Notes: generated by a model from the sequence alone, not told the origin. Numbered from the stretch's first letter, positions 1 to 6,585 are shown. The stretch is 25,328 nucleotides of DNA from a virus (IMGVR_UViG_3300025869_001876:1-25328), one strand, 5' to 3'. Numbers and translations: made by a program.

Positions 1-166
1 CAACACCTAATGAAATGTATTTTCCATCTTCTCTATTTTCCATCCAAAACTTATGAGCATCTTTCTCATCTTGCATATAAATGTTGTTTTCCCATCCGCC
101 ATCTACATATTTTTCTTCATAATATGTTTTAGAGGCGAGATTATATTTTTCAGCTAAGTCTACCAT
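1..166 (-). CDS. Hypothetical protein, 3' end outside the window
   Basis: An open frame starts at an ATG at 166-164 and runs off the left edge after 55 codons, so only the N-terminus is visible (begins MVDLAEKYNLAS). Its start overlaps the last codons of the QueC-like gene (ATGGTAG), and a GGAGATATAGG stretch lies just upstream as a ribosome binding site, which is the close-packed style seen across the window. The visible part is hydrophilic and rich in Tyr, Trp, Glu and Asp, with no signal peptide or membrane segment. I do not recognise the family. The frame, coupling and RBS make it likely a real gene. Confidence 0.6.
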   Translation of the reverse strand, partial: MVDLAEKYNLASKTYYEEKYVDGGWENNIYMQDEKDAHKFWMENREDGKYISLGV

Positions 167-843
167 CCTATATCTCCATATATATTTACTGCAATTTTAG
201 CGCACTTATCAAGAGACAAACCTTCTTCATTATCTAATTGATCATATGCGTATTCTAATTCTCTACACCCCATACAATAACCACAAGGTTCAGTAGCGTG
301 GGTGTTACATGAAATAGTTGTGTTATAAATGTCGTCAAATCCATTTCGTCTTCCTAAATCAATAACATGATATTTTTCAACATGTTCAAATGGATTCTTC
401 CAAAATTTGTCATTAGTTAGCCATGGGCGCTTAGCCATTCCCTTTTGGTCTACATTCCAACGAGGAAACCATTGAGGATGTGGAGGCAAAATATTACCAC
501 AATAAAGTTCTTCAATATCTTCATCATTTCTTACATCTTGAAACGCAAGCATAAGTCTAGCAAAATGATTTTTCATTTCCCAATTATGATACTTTTCTCC
601 AATGATTTCTAATTCTAAATCAACACCTAATTTTTCAAGGATTTCTTCAATTAAAGGTTTCTTAGGATCCCACGAAGTTTGTACATTAAAAATTCTAATT
701 TCTGTTTCTGGAAAGTTGTCCCATAAAAGTTTAAAAAGTGTAGTGCTATCAGCTCCTGATGACATTAACACACCAATCTTTTTAGCTGGATTTAGTTTTA
801 CAATTCTTTCATCCCATACAGGACCACATCTAAATTCTTTCAT
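160..843 (-). CDS. QueC-like PP-loop ATPase
   Basis: 227 aa. An N-terminal PP-loop (SSGADS, residues 28-33) marks an ATP pyrophosphatase that adenylates its substrate. Near the C-terminus is a cysteine cluster C179-x7-C187-x2-C190-x2-C193. QueC (7-cyano-7-deazaguanine synthase) has nearly the same zinc motif (C-x8-C-x2-C-x2-C), and its length is similar. QueC converts CDG to preQ0 with ATP and ammonia. In some phages preQ0-type bases are placed in DNA, but no QueD, QueE, FolE or DpdA partner is visible here, so the substrate is open. It could be a different amidating or thiolating PP-loop enzyme. It starts 9 nt after the gp42 stop, with AAGGAT as RBS, so it is probably co-transcribed with the hydroxymethylase. 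Confidence 0.68.
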   Translation of the reverse strand: MKEFRCGPVWDERIVKLNPAKKIGVLMSSGADSTTLFKLLWDNFPETEIRIFNVQTSWDPKKPLIEEILEKLGVDLELEIIGEKYHNWEMKNHFARLMLAFQDVRNDEDIEELYCGNILPPHPQWFPRWNVDQKGMAKRPWLTNDKFWKNPFEHVEKYHVIDLGRRNGFDDIYNTTISCNTHATEPCGYCMGCRELEYAYDQLDNEEGLSLDKCAKIAVNIYGDIGW

Positions 844-852
844 TTCATATCC

Positions 853-1554
853 TTATTTAACTAAATGGAAGTGGCGCTCGTAAACATGCAAATTCATTAC
901 TTGCCACGTAAGCATACCTTTATCAATAGAAAAATGCTTATTGCCTGGAAGTTTGCACCTATCGTTCCATTGAGCTACCATCTTATCCATTAGGTATTGA
1001 GCCCATGCATAATCATTCTTGTAGCCAAACACAACATCATTAGAACGCATTTGAGATACCATTGAAAGGATACCGTCACGAATATAGAATGTTTGTGCAT
1101 TAGTACAGATGAAATCAGACTTACCTTGCTCATTGAATTCAAGCCAAATTGATGGACGATTATAAATCATCTGAGCACGACGGCTATCAGGGTTATTCCA
1201 TAATTCATCAAATGCATTTTGAAATTGGTTATGGTATTTTTTAGAGAATACTAAGTGGCCATAATTAGAATTAATTTCACCGTGTTTATTACTGGAATAC
1301 TGCCATGCTTGTGGAGGAGCATCTGAGTCTACACCGTTAATATCATATATGTTAGTACTTTGTGATTCATACCATGCAATTTCTTTTTTAATATAATCTT
1401 CGTTTGGTGTACCAAAGATTGCTGGCTCAGTTGCAAGAAAGTTTGCGCCGATTAATTCAACAGTTCTTTGGCCTGTCTTATCAATTGTAAACGCTTCATC
1501 ATTTAATTCGTCAATAAAAAATTGACGTATGTCATTAACCGTTTGGAGAATCAT
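853..1554 (-). CDS. 42: dCMP hydroxymethylase (T4 gp42-like)
   Basis: 233 aa, thymidylate-synthase fold. It converts dCMP to 5-hydroxymethyl-dCMP with methylene-tetrahydrofolate, so that the phage can replace cytosine in its DNA. The sequence follows T4 gp42 along its length: an FxIDKTGxRTVELIGANF stretch (22-39), GEINSNYG (92-99), NPDSRR (121-126), catalytic C150 in SDFICTN, and MRSNDVVFGYKNDYAW (169-184). The decisive residue is D181. Counting from C150 it sits exactly where thymidylate synthase has N177 and T4 gp42 has D179, the residue that selects dCMP over dUMP. LHVYERHF near the end matches the conserved His-x-Tyr. The gene overlaps the upstream cytidylyltransferase by 20 nt. T4 gp42 is slightly longer (246 aa). 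Confidence 0.92.
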   Translation of the reverse strand: MILQTVNDIRQFFIDELNDEAFTIDKTGQRTVELIGANFLATEPAIFGTPNEDYIKKEIAWYESQSTNIYDINGVDSDAPPQAWQYSSNKHGEINSNYGHLVFSKKYHNQFQNAFDELWNNPDSRRAQMIYNRPSIWLEFNEQGKSDFICTNAQTFYIRDGILSMVSQMRSNDVVFGYKNDYAWAQYLMDKMVAQWNDRCKLPGNKHFSIDKGMLTWQVMNLHVYERHFHLVK

Positions 1555-1972
1555 TTTTTTCTAGCTCTTTTTCAAATACTCGTTTACGCAAATCAGATGA
1601 CGAAAATCTGTGGTCTCGTTTATTAAAATATAAAGAAATGTTTCTACGGCGACATTCATCTTTACCAGTAAAATCTTTGTCTTTATATTCATCACCAAGT
1701 ATACGTACATCAATTGGATACATGTTTATTATATCAACTAAATCTGATTCTGTACAATAAACAATGATCTCATCTACATATTTTACTGCAGAAAGCTGCT
1801 TATATCTTTCTACCACACTTTGAATAGGTGAGTTTTTTTCTGCGCGGTCCCAAGATGGATCAACTTGTAATGCACATATAAGCCAATCACATTGTTCTTT
1901 TGCTTCTCTTAACATTGCGATATGGCCGGCGTGAAGCAAATCAAACGTACTACATGTAAATCCTACTTTCAT
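1535..1972 (-). CDS. Cytidylyltransferase-like nucleotidyltransferase (TagD/RfaE type)
   Basis: 145 aa, a single HxGH-type nucleotidyltransferase domain. The nucleotide-binding HAGH motif is at 14-17, right after an FTCSTFDLLHAGH stretch typical of glycerol-3-phosphate cytidylyltransferase (TagD) and the HldE/RfaE C-terminal domain. The second signature, usually RTxGISTT, is replaced by RFSSSDLRKR (about 122-131). It should transfer CMP or AMP to a sugar- or polyol-phosphate, releasing PPi; the acceptor cannot be read from the sequence. The gene lies one base after a cupin gene (TAA-T-ATG) and overlaps gp42. A TGTACA-17-TATAAT promoter candidate sits inside its coding region. It is one of three different HxGH nucleotidyltransferases in the window. 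Confidence 0.8.
   Translation of the reverse strand: MKVGFTCSTFDLLHAGHIAMLREAKEQCDWLICALQVDPSWDRAEKNSPIQSVVERYKQLSAVKYVDEIIVYCTESDLVDIINMYPIDVRILGDEYKDKDFTGKDECRRRNISLYFNKRDHRFSSSDLRKRVFEKELEKNDSPNG
1728..1756 (-). promoter_or_regulatory. Candidate internal promoter before gene 42
   Basis: Minus strand TGTACA (1756-1751), 17 bp, TATAAT (1733-1728), preceded by GTTGA (TGA extended -10), inside the cytidylyltransferase gene. Full match at both boxes with the spacing seen elsewhere. It would add transcript for gp42 and the QueC-like gene. Confidence 0.5.
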
Positions 1973-1973
1973 A

Positions 1974-2363
1974 TTAACAACCGATTTTATCTACACTGTG
2001 TGGATCGTCATCTATATCATCCATATGATAACCAACAGACTCACGTTCAATGTCATTATGATTAAACTCTGCCCAATATAATTCATAAGCCACTCCCATT
2101 TCTAGGCACTCAAATTGATGATAAAGGCCGGGTTTAACTTTATGATAATCACCTTCATTAAGAATTGTAACATCACATAAATCATAGTCACGTTGCCATG
2201 TGCGAATAAGCATTTTGCCTGACTCTACATAAAATCCATTCCACTTATATCTATGTAAGTGTTTAGAACAGACACCACCTTCTTCCATTTCAATACGATG
2301 AAACTCTAAAGCACCATTGGCTTCAATAAGTTCCGTTGTGCCCCATACCTTACCAGCTTTCAT
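1974..2363 (-). CDS. Cupin-domain protein
   Basis: 129 aa. The pattern is a single-domain cupin: [17 protein letters not shown] (33-49) supplies the first metal-binding motif (two His and a later Glu) and a [15 protein letters not shown] stretch (about 91-105) supplies the second, with a downstream His. Such small cupins often isomerise or epimerise sugar phosphates, or bind a sugar nucleotide (mannose-6-phosphate isomerase type II family). It resembles the C-terminal half of the NTase-cupin fusion at 6730-7497, and here too a nucleotidyltransferase follows directly, so the same NTase plus cupin pairing is present as two separate genes. The tail is acidic (DDIDDDPHS). It overlaps the preceding gene by 4 nt (ATGA). 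Confidence 0.75.
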   Translation of the reverse strand: MKAGKVWGTTELIEANGALEFHRIEMEEGGVCSKHLHRYKWNGFYVESGKMLIRTWQRDYDLCDVTILNEGDYHKVKPGLYHQFECLEMGVAYELYWAEFNHNDIERESVGYHMDDIDDDPHSVDKIGC

Positions 2364-2584
2364 TCCAATTCTCCTCGCTGTGATTTTATTACCTGCTCAT
2401 ACATAAAAAACAGTTGCTCAAATTTCCACTGATATACCTGTTGCATACCCATCAGGGCGTTCATCAGTTCATCTTGTGTAGGGTCACGCTCACCATCACC
2501 TATCTGTTTGAACACTACCTTTAGGTCATCACAGACATGCCAGCAGTCCATTATCATTTGCTCTAAATCATACAGTTTAGCCAT
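2360..2584 (-). CDS. Small conserved phage protein of unknown function
   Basis: 74 aa, predicted mostly helical and without membrane segments. The N-terminus [20 protein letters not shown] resembles small uncharacterised proteins that I recall from marine T4-like phages, but no function is known to me. It begins one base after the kdsB stop and ends in an ATGA overlap with the cupin gene, so it is embedded in the sugar operon. Its base composition is visibly less AT-rich than the flanking genes. The role is unassigned; a small accessory or regulatory subunit is possible. Confidence 0.65.
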   Translation of the reverse strand: MAKLYDLEQMIMDCWHVCDDLKVVFKQIGDGERDPTQDELMNALMGMQQVYQWKFEQLFFMYEQVIKSQRGELE

Positions 2585-2585
2585 C

Positions 2586-3263
2586 TTATATCTCCTTTTT
2601 CATATTCCATTTTTCAGCATCTTCTGGTGCATTAATCTCAATTCCATTAAATTCGCAAGGAAATACACCTATATCCCAGCCATTTTTTAGCCAACGTAAT
2701 TGTTCTAATCCTTCTATTCGTTCTTCGCGAGTGCCTGTCAAATCTGGATACATTTCTAGGGCATTTCGCTTGTATCCATAGATACCTAAATGCCAATCTC
2801 CATATCCTGTTATGCCTCTACCAAACCACAAACATTTATCAGCTGCTCTCACTAACTTAACTGTGTTGGGATCATTCTGCTGTTCTTCTGGCATCATAGC
2901 ACACATAGTAGTAACAGAATAATTTTTTAAATGCCACACAGTCTTTTCAATCATCTCTTGCGTCACATCTGGCATGTCACCTTGAACATTGATATATTGA
3001 TCATACTCACGAATTAGATTTACTGCACCTGCACATCTTTCAGTTCCATTTTGATAATCAGTAGTATCTACTCTACAAGTATTATCATTAAATAGTTTTG
3101 CAATAGACATATCATCTGTAAGGACATATGTGTCATAACCAGTCGCTACGCACTTATCATACACCCGTTTAACCATAGGCACCCCATCTAAAAGTGTTAG
3201 TGGCTTACCAGCAAAACGTGTGCTTCCGTATCTAGCGGGTATAAGAATAGCGGTGGATTTCAT
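2586..3263 (-). CDS. kdsB: 3-deoxy-manno-octulosonate cytidylyltransferase (CMP-Kdo synthetase)
   Basis: 225 aa. KdsB activates Kdo with CTP to give CMP-Kdo, the donor for the inner core of Gram-negative lipopolysaccharide. Visible family motifs are [15 protein letters not shown] (8-22, nucleotide loop), NVQGDMPD (93-100, metal and substrate binding), [14 protein letters not shown] (about 183-196) and [10 protein letters not shown] near the C-terminus, which corresponds to the conserved I-x-T-P-E-D element. It is somewhat shorter than the E. coli enzyme (about 248 aa). It overlaps kdsA by 32 nt, so the two Kdo genes are translated as a pair. Being next to KdsA makes CMP-Kdo, rather than another CMP-sugar, the best guess, although CMP-sialic-like sugars use related enzymes. 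Confidence 0.88.
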   Translation of the reverse strand: MKSTAILIPARYGSTRFAGKPLTLLDGVPMVKRVYDKCVATGYDTYVLTDDMSIAKLFNDNTCRVDTTDYQNGTERCAGAVNLIREYDQYINVQGDMPDVTQEMIEKTVWHLKNYSVTTMCAMMPEEQQNDPNTVKLVRAADKCLWFGRGITGYGDWHLGIYGYKRNALEMYPDLTGTREERIEGLEQLRWLKNGWDIGVFPCEFNGIEINAPEDAEKWNMKKEI

Positions 3264-4008
3264 CTACAACCCTTTCAAATTCATCTAATCTAAGCATACT
3301 TTCCGAATCACTGGGTGCGTTTTCAGGCATAGGGTGGACTTCGATAAAGAAGGAAGTGACCCCCAAAGCAGCCCCACAACGAGCCAACCCAGGCACGTGA
3401 ATAGGAGCACCGCCCGAACAATGTCCAATTCCGCTGGGTTTTTGGACAGAGTGAGTAACATCAAGAACAACGTCACAGTCATAATTGTTAAGCATATAGT
3501 CAACCCCAGTGAAGTCAACAACAAGATTGTTATATCCAAAGCTAGTACCTCTTTCGGTTATCCAAATTTCTTTAGCATTTTGTGTTTTACTTAAAATTCC
3601 TGTAACATCCCAAGGAGCTAAAAATTGGCCTTTCTTTATATTTACAATTTTATCTGTTTCGCAAGCAGCTTCAATTATGTCTGTCTGGCGACAAAGAAAT
3701 GCGGGTATTTGTAGAACATCTACTGCATCATTAAAGTGGTCTACAAGTTCCCATATATCTTCTACAGAGTGTACATCAGTAAGAGTCCTTAACTGAGGTA
3801 TTTCTTCTTTCATATTTAAGAATGATGCTAAAGTAGCGTTCAATCCTCTGCCACGAATTCCACTAACATGAGTTCGGTTTGCTTTATCAAAACTAGCTTT
3901 AAAATAATATTCGGCTTCGTATTTGTCACAAACGTCTTTACAATGTAAAGCAATTTCTAAACTTTGCTCAAAGGTTTCATGTTGACACGGTCCAGCGATA
4001 ATTCTCAT
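3232..4008 (-). CDS. kdsA: 3-deoxy-8-phosphooctulonate synthase (Kdo-8-phosphate synthase), metal-dependent type
   Basis: 258 aa from the ATG at 4008. That start overlaps the upstream stop as ATGA and has GGAG 12 nt upstream; an in-frame start 21 nt earlier is less likely. KdsA condenses arabinose-5-phosphate with PEP. Motifs seen: IAGPC (4-8), FKASFDKANRT, LTDVHS, DVLQIPAFLCRQTD, KKGQFLAPWD, TERGTSFGYNNLVVD, DVTHSVQKP, and FIEVHPMPENAPSD near the end. Cys8 plus the later His, Glu and Asp match the class II (metal-dependent, Aquifex-like) enzyme; class I has Asn at this Cys. No KdsD or KdsC is seen, so arabinose-5-phosphate presumably comes from the host. The 3' third (about 3300-3480) is GC-rich, unlike the rest of the gene. 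Confidence 0.9.
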   Translation of the reverse strand: MRIIAGPCQHETFEQSLEIALHCKDVCDKYEAEYYFKASFDKANRTHVSGIRGRGLNATLASFLNMKEEIPQLRTLTDVHSVEDIWELVDHFNDAVDVLQIPAFLCRQTDIIEAACETDKIVNIKKGQFLAPWDVTGILSKTQNAKEIWITERGTSFGYNNLVVDFTGVDYMLNNYDCDVVLDVTHSVQKPSGIGHCSGGAPIHVPGLARCGAALGVTSFFIEVHPMPENAPSDSESMLRLDEFERVVDEIHRYSYTR

Positions 4009-4571
4009 TGTGGTACTAAGCTCCACCATCCTGTTAAAATTGCTTTAGGTTCTTGACATATCACACCTCTATGAGTATGCGTAAAGCCGGGAGGCCATAT
4101 GACTGTTCTGCCTTTAACCGCATCAACTTTTAAATTTTGATATAAAAATTCAGTACCACCATCTTTAATAGTATTCAGATATGTCATAAAAACTAAATGA
4201 CGAGTGCCATCTGTTCTATGCGCAGCTAATTCATGGTGCCAAGTCTTAAAACCTCCACCTGGAGGATAACATTGAAAATTATATTCTTGTACAATTTTAA
4301 ACTTAGAAACATGATTAGCTTCCTTGTATTCTTCTAAATACTCGTTTAAAGCTTTTTGTAATGAGGTTTGATACCTCATGATTAATTCAGCAGGAAGATT
4401 ATTAGACGTAATATCTCGTGAATCTTTTACATCGGTTTTTACAACAATATCTCCATTGTGTCCGACCATACCATTTTTAATAAAAACTTGATTATTATCC
4501 CAATAATTTAAATAGTCATTAACTAAATCATCATCAATAGAGTTGTCATATATACCAATAAAATTTTTCAC
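4005..4571 (-). CDS. 2-oxoglutarate/Fe(II)-dependent oxygenase
   Basis: 188 aa, prolyl-4-hydroxylase-like double-stranded beta-helix. The iron site reads H112-x-E114 (in TWHHELAAHR), with a distal His in PGFTHTHRG (H165 or H167), followed by a basic residue (PKAILTGWW) that could bind 2-oxoglutarate. The core order YPPGGGFKTWHHE, then GGTEFLYQ, then GRTVIWPPGFTHTHRG is typical of the small 2OG oxygenases common in marine T4-like phages. Glu replaces the usual Asp in HxD, which still binds iron in several families. Substrate unknown: protein, sugar intermediate or nucleotide are all possible. It sits between a nucleotidyltransferase and kdsA with 4-nt overlaps on both sides, so its product is made in step with them. 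Confidence 0.85.
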   Translation of the reverse strand: MKNFIGIYDNSIDDDLVNDYLNYWDNNQVFIKNGMVGHNGDIVVKTDVKDSRDITSNNLPAELIMRYQTSLQKALNEYLEEYKEANHVSKFKIVQEYNFQCYPPGGGFKTWHHELAAHRTDGTRHLVFMTYLNTIKDGGTEFLYQNLKVDAVKGRTVIWPPGFTHTHRGVICQEPKAILTGWWSLVPQ

Positions 4572-4978
4572 AGATCACCATCCTTACGCATCTTAGCTCT
4601 AATTTTTGTAGCGCTAATACTATGTATGTCTTTTCCTAAATCATGCTCAGAGAATGTATATCCTACACCTCTTCCATAACTAATGTCTACTATATTAGGA
4701 ACTTTCATAATAATATATTTGTCGTTATATTTAAATCCTTCTTTATGTAAAGCTACTTGAATGTTTTTTACAACATCACTATATTCAAATGGATTATCAT
4801 CCTGTGATTCAGTTCTTCCGCCACCAACATCTGATCCAACAATTCCACCAACATCACGAATCATGATAACAACTTGACCAGTTTCTTTTAAAGCTCTTTT
4901 AAACAATTCTGTATGCCCAGGATGCCAAGGCTGCCATCGACCTAGCATTTGTGTTGTTGGTTCCTGATGTTCAAACAC
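4568..4978 (-). CDS. HxGH nucleotidyltransferase (NadM/cytidylyltransferase-like)
   Basis: 136 aa from a GTG start at 4978, chosen because AGAGAGGA lies about 8 nt upstream and the frame overlaps the kinase stop. Motifs: GRWQPWHPGH (13-22) with the HPGH nucleotide-binding signature, and ISATKIRAKMR near the C-terminus, the equivalent of the ISxTxIR element of the NMN adenylyltransferase (NadM) and cytidylyltransferase superfamily. It would transfer a nucleotide to a phosphate group. A P-loop kinase is made immediately before it with an 8-nt overlap, so the pair could phosphorylate and then nucleotidylate one substrate. The base used (ATP or CTP) and the acceptor cannot be told from sequence. 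Confidence 0.78.
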   Translation of the reverse strand: MFEHQEPTTQMLGRWQPWHPGHTELFKRALKETGQVVIMIRDVGGIVGSDVGGGRTESQDDNPFEYSDVVKNIQVALHKEGFKYNDKYIIMKVPNIVDISYGRGVGYTFSEHDLGKDIHSISATKIRAKMRKDGDL

Positions 4979-5393
4979 TTGGAAAATCCTCTCTTAATAC
5001 TTTTGCAAAGTTAATTATTTCTTCATCAGACATAAAAGATTTTACATGATAATTAACTTCTGCAGGTCTTTCAAATATTTTATTAGTATTATCAAATCGA
5101 CCTTCTTCTATCGTGTCCATCCATATTGTAATATCAGCTAGAAATTGTTTACGCGTTTCTCCAGTAGGACAAACAAAATCACAAATAACAGTACGACCTC
5201 GAACTCCTTCAAACGTCGCGAGAGTATTCATTCTTTCAGCTTGTCTATTTCTACCAGATGGACTAAAGTCCCAATCATTAGCTTGCTCTCTAATCTTATC
5301 AGCATTATACCAAGCACTATTTAAATGAATTTGTAGCCGTTTAGCTAGGTGTGTTTTCCCTGCTCCCGGCAGTCCCATTATCAGGATCCGCAT
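4971..5393 (-). CDS. P-loop kinase, adenylylsulfate-kinase-like
   Basis: 140 aa. The Walker A motif GLPGAGKTH is at 7-15, followed by HLNSAWYNADKIREQANDWDFS and SGRNRQAERM, which matches the substrate-binding layout of adenylylsulfate kinase (CysC: D-x-D/N-x-x-R and a GR...RIERM-type segment). A hydrophobic strand ending TVICDFVCP is the Walker-B-like strand. CysC makes PAPS, but no ATP sulfurylase or sulfotransferase is visible here and the protein is short (CysC is about 200 aa), so a different small phosphate acceptor is likely. The start lies inside the AbrB-like gene (53-nt overlap) with only a weak RBS, so expression probably depends on coupling. Confidence 0.75.
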   Translation of the reverse strand: MRILIMGLPGAGKTHLAKRLQIHLNSAWYNADKIREQANDWDFSPSGRNRQAERMNTLATFEGVRGRTVICDFVCPTGETRKQFLADITIWMDTIEEGRFDNTNKIFERPAEVNYHVKSFMSDEEIINFAKVLREDFPSV

Positions 5394-5550
5394 TTTCTTT
5401 AAAACTCCATGTTCCGTCGTTATGTTCTTCCCAAATTAATTCAGTACCAGCATCCCAACCCATTTGGTTAAGAATTTCTACTGGTAAATTGACTACTAAT
5501 TCTCCATTTGAGTCTTCGCCAATATCAGCTTTCCACGTTTTCTGATTCAT
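5341..5550 (-). CDS. AbrB/MazE-like swapped-hairpin protein
   Basis: 69 aa. Residues 14-50 (NGELVVNLPVEILNQMGWDAGTELIWEE...) read as a SpoVT-AbrB domain: a short beta strand, then the P-x-E-I-L-x-x-x-G-W helix, then G-x-x-L. Such domains form DNA-binding dimers in transition-state regulators and antitoxins. The C-terminal 20 residues are polar, and their coding bases also encode the start of the downstream kinase in another frame. No toxin gene is adjacent. The start has AAAGGGA as RBS and overlaps the upstream gene by 26 nt. The role could be regulation of phage or host genes; a target site was not identified. Confidence 0.65.
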   Translation of the reverse strand: MNQKTWKADIGEDSNGELVVNLPVEILNQMGWDAGTELIWEEHNDGTWSFKENADPDNGTAGSRENTPS

Positions 5551-5887
5551 TTATTTTCCCTTTAGGTCTATTTAAAAAATCATGCTCAGGATTCTGACCA
5601 TCAATGCCATTATTCATATACGCTACAAAGAATGAAGCATAGTTAATTATATCTATGCACGAATCTTCGAGTGATTCAAAGTTAGGATCATAATCTTTTG
5701 ATTGTTCCATAGCTTCAAGAACAGATTGCATACGTAATACTTTAGCTTGCATTGTATCAAGAATAGTTGCGCAACCACGTGGATAATACATAGCTTGGCG
5801 TACGCGTGAATTAGGATTTTGATAGTCATTACCTTTTTTAGCTTGAATATCTGCAGCGCGTTTTAAAACTTTAAGTGATTCTTTCAA
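5525..5887 (-). CDS. Nucleotide-modification-associated domain protein (DUF1599-like)
   Basis: 120 aa from a TTG start at 5887 with AAGGA about 8 nt upstream. The pattern KKGNDYQNPNS (17-27), then MQAKVLRMQSVLE, then FESLEDSCIDIINYASFF, then NG near the end, matches the DUF1599 family, described as a nucleotide-modification-associated domain: an all-alpha protein with the charged E-D-S-x-x-D-x-x-N-Y helix that recalls MazG-like NTP-binding helices. Families of this type occur beside dCMP/dUMP hydroxymethylases, and a gp42 gene lies about 4 kb downstream here. The exact reaction is unknown. It overlaps both neighbours (17 and 26 nt). Confidence 0.65.
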   Translation of the reverse strand: MKESLKVLKRAADIQAKKGNDYQNPNSRVRQAMYYPRGCATILDTMQAKVLRMQSVLEAMEQSKDYDPNFESLEDSCIDIINYASFFVAYMNNGIDGQNPEHDFLNRPKGKINESENVES

Positions 5888-6467
5888 TTGTCCAGTCCTT
5901 CCATTTTGTTGCGGCTTTACTTAAACGATATGACAGCTGTTCAGGCGTGATATCATAATCATTTAATATTGCCTCACGAGTATTATAAGTTATTCCTTCA
6001 ATAATGTAAACCTTGTTTCCAACCCAATTAACCCAAGTAAGTCCCGCTGCTTTGTATGCTTGTCGAGGATGTTTCTTTGACAATTCTTCATCATTCTGAT
6101 ATGGTTTCAGAGCTTGATTTTCTATCTTCAAAGTAACAGCTACTCTACAACGAGACTTAATAAGATTAATTAAAAATTTATCGCTTTTGCCTTTACGAAT
6201 TTGTTCTATGATTTTGATTGATGAATTTTTACGACCCCATATATGTTCCCATGTTGTGTCTCTACCTGGTCCAGGTTTTTGACTGTATTGGCACGATGGC
6301 GTACACATTCCATTAAAAATATTAGGTGCACCGAAGAGCCCATTTCCTAGTGAGAAAGTAATTACACCGTCAACTTCTTCACCAGTACCATATAATGGTT
6401 CAAGTTGTTTAGCTACTTTTAAGATTGCAGAGTATATTTCGTAGTGATTTTCTTTACTTTTACACAT
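5871..6467 (-). CDS. Unknown protein with HNH-like centre and NUMOD-like C-terminus
   Basis: 198 aa. I do not recognise the whole protein. The C-terminal 45 residues (VYIIEGITYNTREAILNDYDIT...LSYRLSKAATKWKDW) follow the layout of NUMOD/IENR DNA-binding repeats that accompany homing endonucleases: V-x-I-x-G-x-x-Y-x-S/T-x-x-E-A, then a short helix and a final W. The centre contains CTPSCQY and, later, EHIWGRKNSS with a downstream VTLKIENQAL, which could be a divergent HNH-type site (E/D-H ... N), but the spacing is not classical. It is the first gene after the promoter at 6519-6547, with AAAGGTGG as RBS. It may be a free-standing homing endonuclease or a domesticated relative. Confidence 0.5.
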   Translation of the reverse strand: MCKSKENHYEIYSAILKVAKQLEPLYGTGEEVDGVITFSLGNGLFGAPNIFNGMCTPSCQYSQKPGPGRDTTWEHIWGRKNSSIKIIEQIRKGKSDKFLINLIKSRCRVAVTLKIENQALKPYQNDEELSKKHPRQAYKAAGLTWVNWVGNKVYIIEGITYNTREAILNDYDITPEQLSYRLSKAATKWKDWTIERIT

Positions 6468-6518
6468 TGGTCCACCTTTAAGAGTTTCAATAGTAGTATG
6501 TAATTTAATCTTAATTAT

Positions 6519-6547
6519 ATACTACCATAGTTCTTCTCAATTGTACA
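6519..6547 (-). promoter_or_regulatory. Early-type promoter upstream of the 198-aa gene
   Basis: On the minus strand TGTACA (6547-6542), 17 bp, then TAGTAT (6524-6519), with CTATGG directly before the -10, giving an extended -10 (TGG). The spacing and the CTATGG-TAGTAT element are identical to the promoter at 13599-13627. It lies in a gap between genes, about 50 nt before the start at 6467, and would drive the 6467-1 block. Confidence 0.8.
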
Positions 6548-6551
6548 CAAC

Positions 6552-6585
6552 TTTGTTTTGTTAAAAATCAACTACTTACGTTTTT
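6552..6585. repeat. Promoter-upstream repeat, copy A
   Basis: About 34 bp, some 31 positions matching copy B at 13199-13233 apart from three 1-bp gaps and one mismatch (shared core CAACTACTTA followed by CGTTTTT on the plus strand). It covers the stop of the zinc-ribbon gene and lies just upstream of the promoter at 6519-6547. No stem-loop is apparent. Confidence 0.6.

Noticed and set aside
3285-3594. Open frames on both strands across the kdsA 3' region
   Set aside because: They overlap the conserved KdsA coding sequence and arise from its GC-rich composition, which lowers stop-codon frequency.
5304-5309. TGGTATAAT in the kinase gene
   Set aside because: No -35 at the proper distance and the bases encode the conserved W-Y-N of the kinase.
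5982-6010. TTTACA-17-TATAAT within the 198-aa gene
   Set aside because: Both boxes match but the TGN extension shared by the other sites is missing and the codons spell the conserved NUMOD-like motif, so I do not list it as a promoter.
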